The notes below the pieces were generated by a model. It did no database searches and had not been told where the DNA came from. It saw nothing but the letters and a program-made list of their open reading frames with translations. The position numbers were made by a program, and so were the translations under genes. Positions 45,018 through 54,772 of a stretch of 64,000 bases of DNA are shown here, one piece after another. This stretch comes from an uncultured Alphaproteobacteria bacterium. GTDB lineage: Bacteria > Pseudomonadota > Alphaproteobacteria > Rhodospirillales > Rhodospirillaceae. Every line of letters begins with the position of its first letter. Within the stretch, counting starts at the first letter, position 1. The DNA lies in assembly GCA_902575965.1 (NCBI GenBank), contig CACGTM010000001.1, positions 62,001 through 126,000 of the forward strand. The letters are read 5' to 3'.

Positions 45018-46199
45018 ATGACAAAAATAAAGAATATTGATGATTGTTATAATGCATCTCATGACGAAGCGTCACGTCAAGGTTATGTTTCTTTAATGAG
45101 AAAATTTATAATGAATGACATCTCCAAGTTAATGAGGCAAGATTATGATAAAGAGGTAAAGCCAGATTTTTTTAGTAAAGAGACTAGGTTTCCAAGCTCT
45201 GGAGAAGAAGTAAGGCAAAGTATTGAAAAAACTGAAATTTATAAGTTTTGGAGTTCTCTTAGATATAATGCTCAAGAAATGGTATGGGAGTCAGTAAGAA
45301 AGGGTGTTGAGAGAGAAATACCAAATTTAATTTCGATATATAATAATGCACTTAAAGATAAATCACGCTTGGCAACTCTTGAATTAAACAGTGATTTAGC
45401 AATGCCAGATTATGTCGCATTGCGAGATGTTCATCTAATGCCAGGTTGCTGGCAAAATGAATATACCAAAGATGACCTCTCTCAAGGAGCAATGTATGCT
45501 CATGGAGGATCGGTTTTTAGGGGCTCATTTATGCCAAGTAAAAAAAGAAGTGGAGTGGCTTCTTCAGTGAGTAAGTGGTTGTCCATAAGGTATCCAGATT
45601 TTAATCCTACTAATATCCTCGAACCTGGTTGTACAATTGGCAATAATCTCTTTCCTTACCTAGAGATTTATCCCAATGCAACTTTAAATGGTGTTGACTT
45701 AGCTGCTCCATGTTTGAGATATGCTTTTTCTAGAGCAGTAGAAAAGGGTATTAAGGCTAATTTTTACCAACAAAATGCAGAACAAATGAGTTTTGAGAAC
45801 GATTCATTTGATCTGATAGTTTCTAGCTTTTTCTTTCATGAGTTATCAGTGGACGCAACGAAAAAAGTTATTAAAGAATGTTATCGTGTTTTAGCTCCGG
45901 GGGGTATTTTGGTTAATATGGAACTACCATCATCATCTCAGGTTGACCCATATTATAATTTTTATTTAGATTGGGATAATGAGCATAACAATGAGCCTCA
46001 TTATAGGGACTTTAGGTCTCAGGACTTTCAGCAACTTTTAAATATTTCAGGTTTTGATTTTAATAATTGTTTTAATGTAACGATCCCAGACATAGGGGGC
46101 TCTTCTGCAAAGTATTTTAGTGATGTTGCTTTAGGTAAAACTGAACCGCCAAAGCATGGTAATTATACTTCTTGGTGTCTTTTTGGTGCAATAAAGTAA
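45018..46199 (+). CDS. SAM-dependent methyltransferase, second of a tandem pair
   Basis: A 393-residue paralogue of the preceding protein, matching it from 'SHDEASRQGYVSLMRKFIM' through 'PGCTIGNNLFPY' to 'PPKHGNYTSWCLFGAIK'. By eye roughly half the residues are identical along the whole length, so duplication is old. The SAM loop here has Glu-Pro ('ILEPGCTIG') for Asp-Ile. GGAGG lies 7 bases before ATG and the gap to the first gene is 25 bases, so both are translated from one message. They may act on different positions or form a heterodimer. Confidence 0.75.
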   Translation: MTKIKNIDDCYNASHDEASRQGYVSLMRKFIMNDISKLMRQDYDKEVKPDFFSKETRFPSSGEEVRQSIEKTEIYKFWSSLRYNAQEMVWESVRKGVEREIPNLISIYNNALKDKSRLATLELNSDLAMPDYVALRDVHLMPGCWQNEYTKDDLSQGAMYAHGGSVFRGSFMPSKKRSGVASSVSKWLSIRYPDFNPTNILEPGCTIGNNLFPYLEIYPNATLNGVDLAAPCLRYAFSRAVEKGIKANFYQQNAEQMSFENDSFDLIVSSFFFHELSVDATKKVIKECYRVLAPGGILVNMELPSSSQVDPYYNFYLDWDNEHNNEPHYRDFRSQDFQQLLNISGFDFNNCFNVTIPDIGGSSAKYFSDVALGKTEPPKHGNYTSWCLFGAIK

Positions 46200-46253
46200 A
46201 TCTTTAATTATTTAGCAGATCAAATATCTTAAATAGATGGAATTTGATTAATT

Positions 46254-47528
46254 TTGATTAAAATTTTTTTTCTAATGCTTTCTGTAGTGCTTTTATATGG
46301 TTGCTCGAGTGGTTCTGAAAAGCCATTTAGAAAAATTGATGGTTATGCTCTTACAAAAACTATTTACGAGACGCCTCCCTCCTTTAACGCTTCTGAATTA
46401 CTACCTAAGTCTATACTTAGCGGGCCTCTTCATGATATTAGGGAAAAAGTAATAAACGATGGTTTAGAAAATGAATTTATTATTGATTCTGAATTTGGAG
46501 AATTTATTGCTCATAGAACAGATTTTGTATCTGAGAGAATTAGTGAAGTTTATGCTATAGATGAGCTGAATAAGGTTACAAGATCTGACGCATTTGCGCA
46601 GGGTATAGCAAAAGCAGCAACAAGCCCATTAAGGGCTATAAAGGGTTTATTTACAAGGCCAGGTAAAACCATTTCACAGACCATAAAAGGTGTTGGTTCA
46701 GTCTTCAAGCAGGCAGGTGAGCTGGTTAGGGGAAAAAGAAGTGAATTAGATGGATCTATTGCCAGAGAAATTGTAGGTTTTGGAGAAATTAAAAGGTCAA
46801 TTGCAGATGTATTAAATGTAGATGCATATTCTACAAATTCTACTCTCCAGGAAGGGATGGGTGAAGTTGCTTGGGCAGGTTATGCTGGAGGAGTAGGCTT
46901 GAGGCCTTTGACATCACAAATTGGTGGTGATGTTGGGTCTGCTATTTCAGGTCTAAAGAATACTCAAACTTTAAAGAGTTTTTATAATTCAAAATCACCA
47001 GAGATTCTAAGAACAAACAATCGTAAACTAATGGTAGAAATGGGGGTAAGTAAGGAAATTATTAACCAATTTCTTGATCACAAATGGGTTTCGCCTAGGC
47101 ATGAATCAGTCATGGTTGAAGTTTTATCTAACTTGAAAGAAGCGGATAACCAGGATGCTTTTTTCCTCCATGCATCTAGCTCAAAGGGAGAAGAAGATTC
47201 AATTTTTATGATGAGACTTGCAGAGGCAATTCTAGGGTTTGATCAAAATGTAGCAACAATCAAATATTTCAAAAGACTCAATGGCATTCTTATGATTTAT
47301 ACAATAGATGGCAGAGAAGTTGTTATACTTCCAGCTGATTTCCTAATTTGGAGTCTTGAGGCTAGTATAATAGCTGATCAATTCTCAAAAAATAATTTAA
47401 AGAGGGAGCTATGGTTAACTGGTTCTATAAGCAAAAGAGCTAGAATTGAGTTTGAGACTAGGGGCTGGAGTATAATCTTAAGTGAAGGATTGTTACTCCC
47501 TCGTCTACCTGCTAATAAAGGCGTTTAA
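46254..47528 (+). CDS. Hypothetical lipoprotein
   Basis: A 424-residue protein with a lipoprotein signal peptide ('MLSVVLLYGCSSGSE', Cys near residue 17). The body has an amphipathic middle ('LFTRPGKTISQTIKGVGS'), a Gly-rich stretch and a C-terminal domain with 'RRELWLTGSISKRARIEFE'-like helix/strand pattern. No family is recognised. The start is TTG with only a weak upstream GGA. It precedes the yfgM-like/bamB/der genes, so an envelope role is possible by association. Confidence 0.7.
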   Translation: MIKIFFLMLSVVLLYGCSSGSEKPFRKIDGYALTKTIYETPPSFNASELLPKSILSGPLHDIREKVINDGLENEFIIDSEFGEFIAHRTDFVSERISEVYAIDELNKVTRSDAFAQGIAKAATSPLRAIKGLFTRPGKTISQTIKGVGSVFKQAGELVRGKRSELDGSIAREIVGFGEIKRSIADVLNVDAYSTNSTLQEGMGEVAWAGYAGGVGLRPLTSQIGGDVGSAISGLKNTQTLKSFYNSKSPEILRTNNRKLMVEMGVSKEIINQFLDHKWVSPRHESVMVEVLSNLKEADNQDAFFLHASSSKGEEDSIFMMRLAEAILGFDQNVATIKYFKRLNGILMIYTIDGREVVILPADFLIWSLEASIIADQFSKNNLKRELWLTGSISKRARIEFETRGWSIILSEGLLLPRLPANKGV

Positions 47529-47595
47529 AATATTTAAAAAGTCCTGTAAAATTATTACCCTTTAATATTTTTAATAAAAGAAATAAGAGAGATTT

Positions 47596-48330
47596 ATGAG
47601 TTCCCAAGATAATAAAAAAGACGCCTTATCAGAAGAAAAGCAAAAAAAAAGGGAAGATGAAGATAAGGTTGCTGTCGATTCTTTTCTTACTGAAATTGAG
47701 TCAGATATACGTGATGAGCAACTTCAAAAGCTTTGGTTAAAATATAGAAGTCTTTTTTTTGTATCTCTTGCTGTTTTAGTAATAGGTGTTGCCTCATACC
47801 AATTTTGGACCAAGTTAGAAAAAGATAGTATTTCCCAACAGGCAACAGTCTATGATAATGCATTAGCTCTCATGAATGCAGAGGATTTTGAGCCTGCTTT
47901 AGAGCTATTTTCACAGGTTAGTAATGATGGAGGGAATTATGCAGCACTTGCTGATTTACAAAGGGCTTCGATTCTTATTAATCAAGGAAAAAAAGAGGAT
48001 GCATTAAGTATTTATAGGTCTCTTGCAGATAAAAGAAATATTTCAGATAAATTTAAAAACCTTGCTCTTTTATTGGAGGTTTTGCACGGGGTTGAATTAA
48101 TGGATACTGAGTATTTATCGAATAATATATCTGATTTAACAAACCCTAGTAATCCATTTGTCTATAATGCTTTAGAGTTAAAAGCCTTAATTCAATATAA
48201 GAATGGTAATATTAATGGTGCAATAGATACCTTAAAGAACTTAATCAAAGATGAAAGAACACCGGTTGATATTTTACAAAGGGCAAATGAAGTGATAACA
48301 GTCTTAGAATCTGGCTACTCTAATTCTTGA
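47596..48330 (+). CDS. YfgM-like membrane-anchored TPR protein
   Basis: A 244-residue protein with a charged cytoplasmic N-terminus, one membrane helix at about residues 52-70 ('LFFVSLAVLVIGVASYQFW') and a periplasmic TPR region. This is the layout of YfgM, which sits near the SecYEG translocon with PpiD and helps client proteins such as outer-membrane proteins. The gene order yfgM-bamB-der supports the call. A purine-rich AAGAGAGA precedes ATG. Confidence 0.82.
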   Translation: MSSQDNKKDALSEEKQKKREDEDKVAVDSFLTEIESDIRDEQLQKLWLKYRSLFFVSLAVLVIGVASYQFWTKLEKDSISQQATVYDNALALMNAEDFEPALELFSQVSNDGGNYAALADLQRASILINQGKKEDALSIYRSLADKRNISDKFKNLALLLEVLHGVELMDTEYLSNNISDLTNPSNPFVYNALELKALIQYKNGNINGAIDTLKNLIKDERTPVDILQRANEVITVLESGYSNS

Positions 48331-48407
48331 TATGTTAATGTCATCAGTATTATAGGTAATGTGTTTGTGTCTTTCTAGGCATAAAAAAAATAAAGTTCAG
48401 GGTCAAC

Positions 48408-49760
48408 ATGAAATCTAAATTTTTAAAAAATAGCTATATAAAACATATATGTCATATTTTATTTTCCGCCTTCATCTTATCAGGTTGTGAAACAGGACTA
48501 TTTGATAGTGGGCCTGATGAAGAAGAAGTTGCTGGAACTAGGATATCTGTTTTAGCTCTGGAAAGAGAACTTAGACCTAGTTTGAATGCTGTTGATACGC
48601 AGATTTATTTACCCGTTCCTGAGGATACAAAAGAGTGGTCGCAAGCTGGTGGCTTTTCTAATCATGCTATGCATCATCTAACAATTGGACCATCTCCAAG
48701 GGAATTATGGCGGGTTAATGCAGGTCCCAAGTCAACAGATAGGAATAGAAACCTTGGAGAGCCAGTTATTGCTGAAGGTAAGATATTTATTCTTGACTCC
48801 AAAGCTAGAGCCTTGGCGTATAATGCAAAGAACGGTAAATTGATATGGCGTAAAGGATTAGTTCCAAGAGAAGAAAAAGGAGCTAATTTTCTTGGTGGTG
48901 GATTAGCATATGAGAAGGGAAGAATTTTTGCATCTACTGGTTTTGCCTCTGTAGTTGCATTGGATGCTAGAAATGGAAATGAATTATGGAGGACACAGCT
49001 TCAAGCTCCCATGCGTGCGGCACCAACTATAAATGGCGGAAGAGTTGTTGTTGTAACAGTTGATAATCAGGTTCAAGCTATCTCTGCAAAAGATGGAAAA
49101 AGACTATGGACATATTCTGGAGTAGGAAATCAAACAATATTATTAAATTCTGGTTCTGTTGCAATTGATGGTGGGGTTGTAATTGCTCCTTTTACAAACG
49201 GTGAGATTGCAGCGCTTAGAGTTGATAATGGCTCAGTCCTATGGAGTGATTCTGTTATTGCTATAAGAAGGACAGAGGCTGCAGCAAGTATAACTGATAT
49301 AAGTGGAAGACCCGTGATTGATAGAGGAAGGGTATATGCCGTGGGGCATTCTGGGATACTTGTTGCGATTGATCTACGTACTGGACAGAGAATATGGGAT
49401 GTTCCGGTCCCAGGAGTCTTTCAACCATGGATAGCGGGTGATTTCTTGTATGCAACAACTATAGATTCTGAAATAGTTTGTGTTGATGTTAGGACTGGTC
49501 AGATTCTTTGGGTAACTCAACTGAGACGTTTTAAGGATATTAAAAATCAAGAAAAAAGAATTATTTGGACAGGTCCGTCAATTGTTGGTGATAGATTGTT
49601 GATTTTTGGGTCTAATAAAGTTGCTCTTTCAATTTCACCGTATACAGGTTCTGTTCTTGGAGAACTCCGTTTAAGAGCACCTGTTACAATTCCGCCCGTT
49701 TTTGCAAATTCAATGATGTATGTTTTTGATGATAATGGTGATTTAACAGCTTATCGTTAG
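48408..49760 (+). CDS. bamB: Outer-membrane assembly lipoprotein BamB (PQQ-like beta-propeller)
   Basis: A 450-residue lipoprotein with a lipobox in 'FSAFILSGCETG' and eight-bladed propeller repeats such as 'GKLIWRKGL', 'GNELWRTQL', 'GKRLWTYSG' and 'GQRIWDVPV', each ending in the Trp-containing strand. BamB is a periplasmic-side lipoprotein of the BAM complex that folds outer-membrane barrels. It lies between the yfgM-like and der genes as in many proteobacteria. AGGG precedes ATG. Confidence 0.92.
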   Translation: MKSKFLKNSYIKHICHILFSAFILSGCETGLFDSGPDEEEVAGTRISVLALERELRPSLNAVDTQIYLPVPEDTKEWSQAGGFSNHAMHHLTIGPSPRELWRVNAGPKSTDRNRNLGEPVIAEGKIFILDSKARALAYNAKNGKLIWRKGLVPREEKGANFLGGGLAYEKGRIFASTGFASVVALDARNGNELWRTQLQAPMRAAPTINGGRVVVVTVDNQVQAISAKDGKRLWTYSGVGNQTILLNSGSVAIDGGVVIAPFTNGEIAALRVDNGSVLWSDSVIAIRRTEAAASITDISGRPVIDRGRVYAVGHSGILVAIDLRTGQRIWDVPVPGVFQPWIAGDFLYATTIDSEIVCVDVRTGQILWVTQLRRFKDIKNQEKRIIWTGPSIVGDRLLIFGSNKVALSISPYTGSVLGELRLRAPVTIPPVFANSMMYVFDDNGDLTAYR

Positions 49761-49787
49761 TTTTTGTCTTTCTAGGTTTTCCGTATT

Positions 49788-51149
49788 ATGTCAATCAATA
49801 TAATAATTGTTGGGCGTTCCAATGTTGGAAAGTCTACACTATTTAATCGTTTAGTTGGCAGACGTTTAGCCTTGGTTCACGACATACCTGGAGTTACAAG
49901 AGACTTAAGGGAAGGATACATAAAAAATACCAATGAGTTTTATAAGCTTAATGATACAGCTGGATTCGAAGACCTAAACAAATGTTTTTTGAATGATAAA
50001 ATCCAGAATAAAACTAAAGATTTTTTAAAAATATCCGATCTTGCCCTTCTTGTTGTTGACGGAAGAGCAGGTATAACAAAAGATGACCTCAACTGCTTAA
50101 GTCAAATAAGGAAAATCATAAGTAATATTATTCTTGTTGTTAATAAATGTGAAGGTATTGAATTTAAGCAGCATCTTAATGATTTTTATTCAATGGGACT
50201 AGGCAACCCTATCTTTATTTCTGCTGAACATGGAAATGGAATTGAAACCTTGCTAAATTCTATTAAAGTGCTGACAAGTCAGAAGAATTTAAACCAAAAA
50301 GAAGATATACCATCGCTTGAAACAAGTAATTATAAAAATGATTTACTTAAGTTGACTATTGTAGGAAGACCTAACACAGGGAAGTCAACATTATTTAATT
50401 ATTTAGTTGGAAGCCAGAGAGTAATAACTAGTAATGAACCAGGCGTAACACGAGATTCAATTCAACAACGGATTTCATTTGATGGGAGGTTTTTTGATTT
50501 AATTGATACAGCTGGGCTTAGAAGAAAATCCAAAGTAATCGATGTTGTTGAAAAATTGTCTGCTATGGATACGATTAAGTCTATAAAAGTTTCTGATATA
50601 GTTATTTTGTTAATAGATGCAACGAAATTTATTGATAAGCAGGATCTTACAATTGCTTCTTCTGTAATTTCAGAAGGAAGAGGGTTAATTATAGGTCTCA
50701 ATAAATGGGACTTAATTAATGACCAAGATTCTGTTCTTCGAAATGTAAAAGAAAGACTCAAAGAATCACTTTCACAAATTAAAGGTGTGGAAATCATTAC
50801 TCTTTCAAGTAAAACAGGATTAAGAGTTTCTGTTTTAATTGAGAAATCATATGATCTTTATAATTTATGGAGAATAAGGTTAGAGACTTCAAAACTCAAT
50901 AGATGGCTAGAAAGTGTTACCAGACTTAACCCTCCTCCATTATCTTCAAGAAAAAAGCGGGTAAGACTAAAATATATCACTCAAGTGAAGTCTAAACCCC
51001 CATCTTTTATTATTTTTACTACCAGCTCAAATGAAGTTTCTGAAAGTTATAAGAGATTTTTGAAGAATGATTTAATTAAACAATTTAACCTCCATGGTAT
51101 TCCAATAAAACTGGGTATTAGGAAGCAGAAGAATCCCTATGATAAATGA
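49788..51149 (+). CDS. der: Ribosome-assembly GTPase Der (EngA)
   Basis: A 453-residue protein with two GTPase domains and a KH-like C-terminal domain. G1 loops are 'GRSNVGKSTLFNRL' and 'GRPNTGKSTLFNYL'; the switch regions have 'DTAGFEDL' and 'DTAGLRRKSK'; the G4 motifs read NKCE in the first domain and NKWD in the second. Der is essential for large-subunit maturation. The first-domain NKCE keeps Asn-Lys but has Glu for Asp, a known Der variant. It converges on an SDR gene with a 12-base gap. Confidence 0.96.
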   Translation: MSINIIIVGRSNVGKSTLFNRLVGRRLALVHDIPGVTRDLREGYIKNTNEFYKLNDTAGFEDLNKCFLNDKIQNKTKDFLKISDLALLVVDGRAGITKDDLNCLSQIRKIISNIILVVNKCEGIEFKQHLNDFYSMGLGNPIFISAEHGNGIETLLNSIKVLTSQKNLNQKEDIPSLETSNYKNDLLKLTIVGRPNTGKSTLFNYLVGSQRVITSNEPGVTRDSIQQRISFDGRFFDLIDTAGLRRKSKVIDVVEKLSAMDTIKSIKVSDIVILLIDATKFIDKQDLTIASSVISEGRGLIIGLNKWDLINDQDSVLRNVKERLKESLSQIKGVEIITLSSKTGLRVSVLIEKSYDLYNLWRIRLETSKLNRWLESVTRLNPPPLSSRKKRVRLKYITQVKSKPPSFIIFTTSSNEVSESYKRFLKNDLIKQFNLHGIPIKLGIRKQKNPYDK

Positions 51150-51161
51150 GTGAGTGAAGAT

Positions 51162-51884
51162 TTATTTTTTAACAATAATATGTTGACCATTTTTCTTACA
51201 AGAAACCTCAGTTAGTTCTATATAGCGATCTGCTATATCAGATGCATTGGCAAGAAGCCGCTGATTTTCACCTGGAAAAACACTTCTTCTTAATTCTGAA
51301 CGTACTGGCCCAGGGTCGATTAGGTTTGTGTAAACAGTTGTTTCTTCCATTTCTTTTGCATAAATTTTTATTAATTGTTCCAATGCGGCTTTAGATGCCC
51401 CGTAAGCTCCCCAAAATGGTTTTGGTAGAGATGATTGGCTGCAAGTAGTAAAGACAAGGTTTGCATGTTTTGATGATCTTAGAAGTTTATCAAAGGTCTT
51501 TAATAGATGAAAGTTGGATAAAAGATTTATTGCGAATACATTATCCCAGTCTTTATTCGTAATATGACTTACAGGTGAGAGATTTCCTGTAATTGCCGCT
51601 GTGCTAATTAAAATATCAATTTTTCCAAACCGATTTTGTATTGCCTGACCAATAGTCTCGATTATTTCGGGCTTAGTTAAGTCTTCATTGACAATAATCA
51701 TATTCCTATCAGAAATTTTTCTGATTTTGTCGTCTAGTTCAAGAAGCAGTTTTTTATTTCTAGATATACCTATAATTATTGCACCTGCCCTTGCAAGCTT
51801 AAGCGAGACGGCGCTTCCTATACTTCCAGAGGCACCTGTTATAATAGCTACTCTTTCTTTTAGATTTGTAATTTTAGTATTCAT
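51162..51884 (-). CDS. Short-chain dehydrogenase/reductase
   Basis: A 240-residue SDR with the NAD(P) loop 'IITGASGSIGSAVSL', 'ISTAAITG' in place of NNAG, and catalytic Tyr/Lys in 'GAYGASKAALEQL'. Alphaproteobacterial genomes often have such an SDR after purF in the radA-cvpA-purF cluster; here it follows cvpA directly, and purF is elsewhere. Substrate unknown. Confidence 0.9.
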   Translation of the reverse strand: MNTKITNLKERVAIITGASGSIGSAVSLKLARAGAIIIGISRNKKLLLELDDKIRKISDRNMIIVNEDLTKPEIIETIGQAIQNRFGKIDILISTAAITGNLSPVSHITNKDWDNVFAINLLSNFHLLKTFDKLLRSSKHANLVFTTCSQSSLPKPFWGAYGASKAALEQLIKIYAKEMEETTVYTNLIDPGPVRSELRRSVFPGENQRLLANASDIADRYIELTEVSCKKNGQHIIVKK

Positions 51885-51919
51885 GTTATTCTGCTTGACG
51901 ACATAGAATCTATAAAGTC

Positions 51920-52606
51920 CTATTTTTTTTCAGTTTCTTGAGTGCTTTGGAATAATCTATCCATTCTATTCCTAGTTCCTTGGTTGTAACCACCATCTTT
52001 TTTTTCATCAACGTTTTTAGATGAATTTTTCTTTGTGAGTTCATCTATTTTTTTCTCTAAATCATATCCATCAAGACTCTTATCACTTTCATCAATATAA
52101 ATATTATATCGTTGAACAAAATCTTTTGGTAAAGTACTTATTAAAATTTTAGAAGTTGTATCTACAATAGGTAATAATTTTGCTTTATTTATTAAATGAG
52201 GTCTTTCGTTTTCAGTTGAAAACCAGTCAAAAATAATAAGGATTACAGATAATATGATTACCCCTTTTAGAATTCCAAATAAGAATCCTAGAGATTTATC
52301 GAGATTATTTAGAGCGCTAGATTTTACATAAACTGTTAGAGATCTAATGGTTATTGATAATGTGACTAGAACAAAAATGAAAGTTGATATGTAGGTTGCA
52401 AACTCTGATAAAATTTTATTTTCAATTAATAGTTGGGATGCCTCAAAGAAAAAAGGTGAAATATAAATTGAACTAAAAATTGCTCCAACCCAGGCGGCAA
52501 TTGAAAGTCCTTCCTTTACAAACCCTCTGAATGAAGAAATTATACCTGATGAAATTATAATAAGAAGTGATATTAAGTCTAAAATATTGATTGGGAATGT
52601 ATCCAT
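51920..52606 (-). CDS. cvpA: CvpA family membrane protein
   Basis: A 228-residue inner-membrane protein with about four helices in the first 170 residues and a charged, coil-like tail. 'LIIISSGIISSFRGFVKEGLS' is the conserved CvpA opening, and 'LGFLFGILKGVIILSVIL' is the later signature. CvpA is needed for colicin V production in E. coli and for envelope stress tolerance elsewhere. It follows radA by 22 bases on the same strand. GAGAA precedes ATG. Confidence 0.9.
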   Translation of the reverse strand: MDTFPINILDLISLLIIISSGIISSFRGFVKEGLSIAAWVGAIFSSIYISPFFFEASQLLIENKILSEFATYISTFIFVLVTLSITIRSLTVYVKSSALNNLDKSLGFLFGILKGVIILSVILIIFDWFSTENERPHLINKAKLLPIVDTTSKILISTLPKDFVQRYNIYIDESDKSLDGYDLEKKIDELTKKNSSKNVDEKKDGGYNQGTRNRMDRLFQSTQETEKK

Positions 52607-52628
52607 TGATTATTCTCTAAGGTTTATC

Positions 52629-54008
52629 TTAATCAAATTTCTCATTTAGGTCTCTGATGTGACCAATAGGTTTTAATAAGATCTTATCAGTTTTATACTC
52701 TCTTTTATTCAGCTTACTTGTTTGCTTTGGAATCCAGGCCTCGGTAAAACCAAGCTTTTCAGCCTCTTTTATTCTATGCTCCATCTGAGTTACAGCTCTA
52801 ATTTCGCCCGATAATCCTATTTCACCAAACATAACAGCCTGGGGTGGGCAGGGTTTATCTTTTATAGATGAAATTAGTGATGCGGCTACAGCAACATCCG
52901 CAGCGGGCTCAGAGATTTTTAATCCGCCGGCTACATTAAGAAAAATATCCTGAGCTGTTAAGTTTATATCTGCACGCGCTTCTAAAACTGCGGCTATCAT
53001 CGATAATCTTCCCTGATCCCAGCCAACAACATTTCTTCTTGGTGTTGTACCTATTGAAGATGCAACTAATGCTTGAATTTCCATAAGTAAAGTTCTTGAA
53101 CCCTCAAGGCCTGCAAATACAGAACATCCAGATACTTTACCTCTTCGGTCTGCAAGAAAAAGTGCAGACGTATTTTTTACTTCAATAAGCCCATCAGAAG
53201 ACATTTCAAAAACACCAATCTCATCTGTCGTACCAAAACGGTTTTTTACTGCTCTTAGTATTCTGAATTGATGTCCTTTATCTCCTTCAAAGTATACTAC
53301 TGTATCAACCATGTGTTCTAGTATCCGTGGGCCAGCTAATGTCCCTTCTTTAGTAACGTGTCCTACTAAAAATAATGTAAATCCTTGGCTCTTAGCCACT
53401 CTTATTAGTTCTTGAGCACATGTTCTGACTTGAGTAACTGTCCCAGGTGACGAATCGACTGAGTCTGTAAACATTGTTTGAATTGAGTCTATGACTACTA
53501 GGTCTGTATCTTTTTCATCCTTTAAGGAAGCGATAATATTCTTTATATTGGTCTCTGTTGCGAGAAGAACACTTTTTTTTTCCAGGCCAATTCTTCTTGC
53601 CCTTAGTCTAACCTGATCAATTGCTTCTTCTCCAGAGATGTAAATACATTTAGAGCCTTCTTTTAACTTTGAGCATGCTTGCAACAGTAAGGTTGATTTT
53701 CCTATTCCCGGATCCCCACCAACTAAAATTGAAGAACCAGATACTAATCCTCCACCGCATACTCTATCCAGTTCATTTATATTGGTTTTTAATCTTGGAT
53801 TGGGTTTGTCTATGCCTCCAAGTGAGAAAAAAGAAATTTTATTACCACCAGCTCCTCCACTAATATTTTTTGGTAGCAAGGTATCTTTAATTTCAATCAC
53901 ACTTTGAAAAGTTTTACAGTTCTCGCATCTTCCAACCCACTTATGGTGCTTATGATTGCATTTTTCACAAACCCATAATTTATTATGCTTTGCCATATTA
54001 TTAGCCAC
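52629..54008 (-). CDS. radA: DNA repair ATPase RadA
   Basis: A 459-residue protein with an N-terminal C4 zinc finger ('WVCEKCNHKHHKWVG', 'CENCKTF'), a RecA-like ATPase with Walker A 'GGDPGIGKSTLLLQ', the RadA-specific 'RAVKNRFGTTDEIG', and a C-terminal Lon-like fold. It promotes branch migration and recombination-intermediate processing. The track start is GTG overlapping the mlaF stop; ATG four codons in is an alternative. Confidence 0.96.
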   Translation of the reverse strand: MANNMAKHNKLWVCEKCNHKHHKWVGRCENCKTFQSVIEIKDTLLPKNISGGAGGNKISFFSLGGIDKPNPRLKTNINELDRVCGGGLVSGSSILVGGDPGIGKSTLLLQACSKLKEGSKCIYISGEEAIDQVRLRARRIGLEKKSVLLATETNIKNIIASLKDEKDTDLVVIDSIQTMFTDSVDSSPGTVTQVRTCAQELIRVAKSQGFTLFLVGHVTKEGTLAGPRILEHMVDTVVYFEGDKGHQFRILRAVKNRFGTTDEIGVFEMSSDGLIEVKNTSALFLADRRGKVSGCSVFAGLEGSRTLLMEIQALVASSIGTTPRRNVVGWDQGRLSMIAAVLEARADINLTAQDIFLNVAGGLKISEPAADVAVAASLISSIKDKPCPPQAVMFGEIGLSGEIRAVTQMEHRIKEAEKLGFTEAWIPKQTSKLNKREYKTDKILLKPIGHIRDLNEKFD

Positions 54009-54772
54009 TAAATTTCCATTTTGATAGGACCATTTGCATTACCATTTATAAACTGGTCAACATGTTCATTTCTAGAATTATCTATCTCATTAGGACCTCC
54101 GGACCATATAATCCTTCCTTCATGGAGCATTGCGATTTTATCAGAGATTTTTCTAGCTGAACTCATATCATGTGTTATTGATAAAGCTGTTATTCCTTGA
54201 TCTTTAACACATTCTATAATTAGATTATTGATTATATCAGCCATGATGGGGTCAAGGCCCGTAGTTGGTTCATCAAAAAAAATTATTTCTGGTGAGTTGG
54301 CTATTGCCCGAGCTAAACCTACTCTTTTTTGCATTCCACCTGATAATTCTGAAGGATAAAGCGTTGACACTTTTTCATTTAGTCCAACTTTCTTCAATAC
54401 CTCCAGGGCTGTCTCTTTTGCATCATCTCTCTTCATTTTATTATTTTGAATTAGACCAAATGATACATTCTCCCAGACCATTAGACTATCAAATAATGCA
54501 GCGTTTTGAAAAAGCATACCAATCTTCTGATTAATTAGAGACCTTTTAGAATTTTTGAGATTTAATATGTTACTCCCATCTACAAGTATTTCTCCCTTAT
54601 CAGGGTTCATTATTCCTAGGATACATTTTATTAAAACAGACTTTCCTGTTCCAGACCCCCCAATTATTACAAATGATTCCCCATTGGATATTTCCAGATT
54701 AAGTCCTTTAAGCACCTCTTTTTTCTCGAAGTTTTTGTGTATGTTTATAAGTTCAATTTTTTTATTAGTCAT
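54008..54772 (-). CDS. mlaF: Lipid-asymmetry ABC transporter ATPase (MlaF-like)
   Basis: A 254-residue ABC ATPase with Walker A 'IGGSGTGKSVLIK', Q-loop 'IGMLFQNAALFD', signature 'LSGGMQKRVGLARAI' and Walker B 'EIIFFDEPTTGLDPI'. The GTGKSV/'AALFDSL' pattern is typical of MlaF/Ttg2A. With MlaE it powers phospholipid traffic between inner and outer membranes. Its ATG overlaps the mlaE stop by 4 bases. MlaD/B/C genes are not in this cluster. Confidence 0.92.
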   Translation of the reverse strand: MTNKKIELINIHKNFEKKEVLKGLNLEISNGESFVIIGGSGTGKSVLIKCILGIMNPDKGEILVDGSNILNLKNSKRSLINQKIGMLFQNAALFDSLMVWENVSFGLIQNNKMKRDDAKETALEVLKKVGLNEKVSTLYPSELSGGMQKRVGLARAIANSPEIIFFDEPTTGLDPIMADIINNLIIECVKDQGITALSITHDMSSARKISDKIAMLHEGRIIWSGGPNEIDNSRNEHVDQFINGNANGPIKMEI

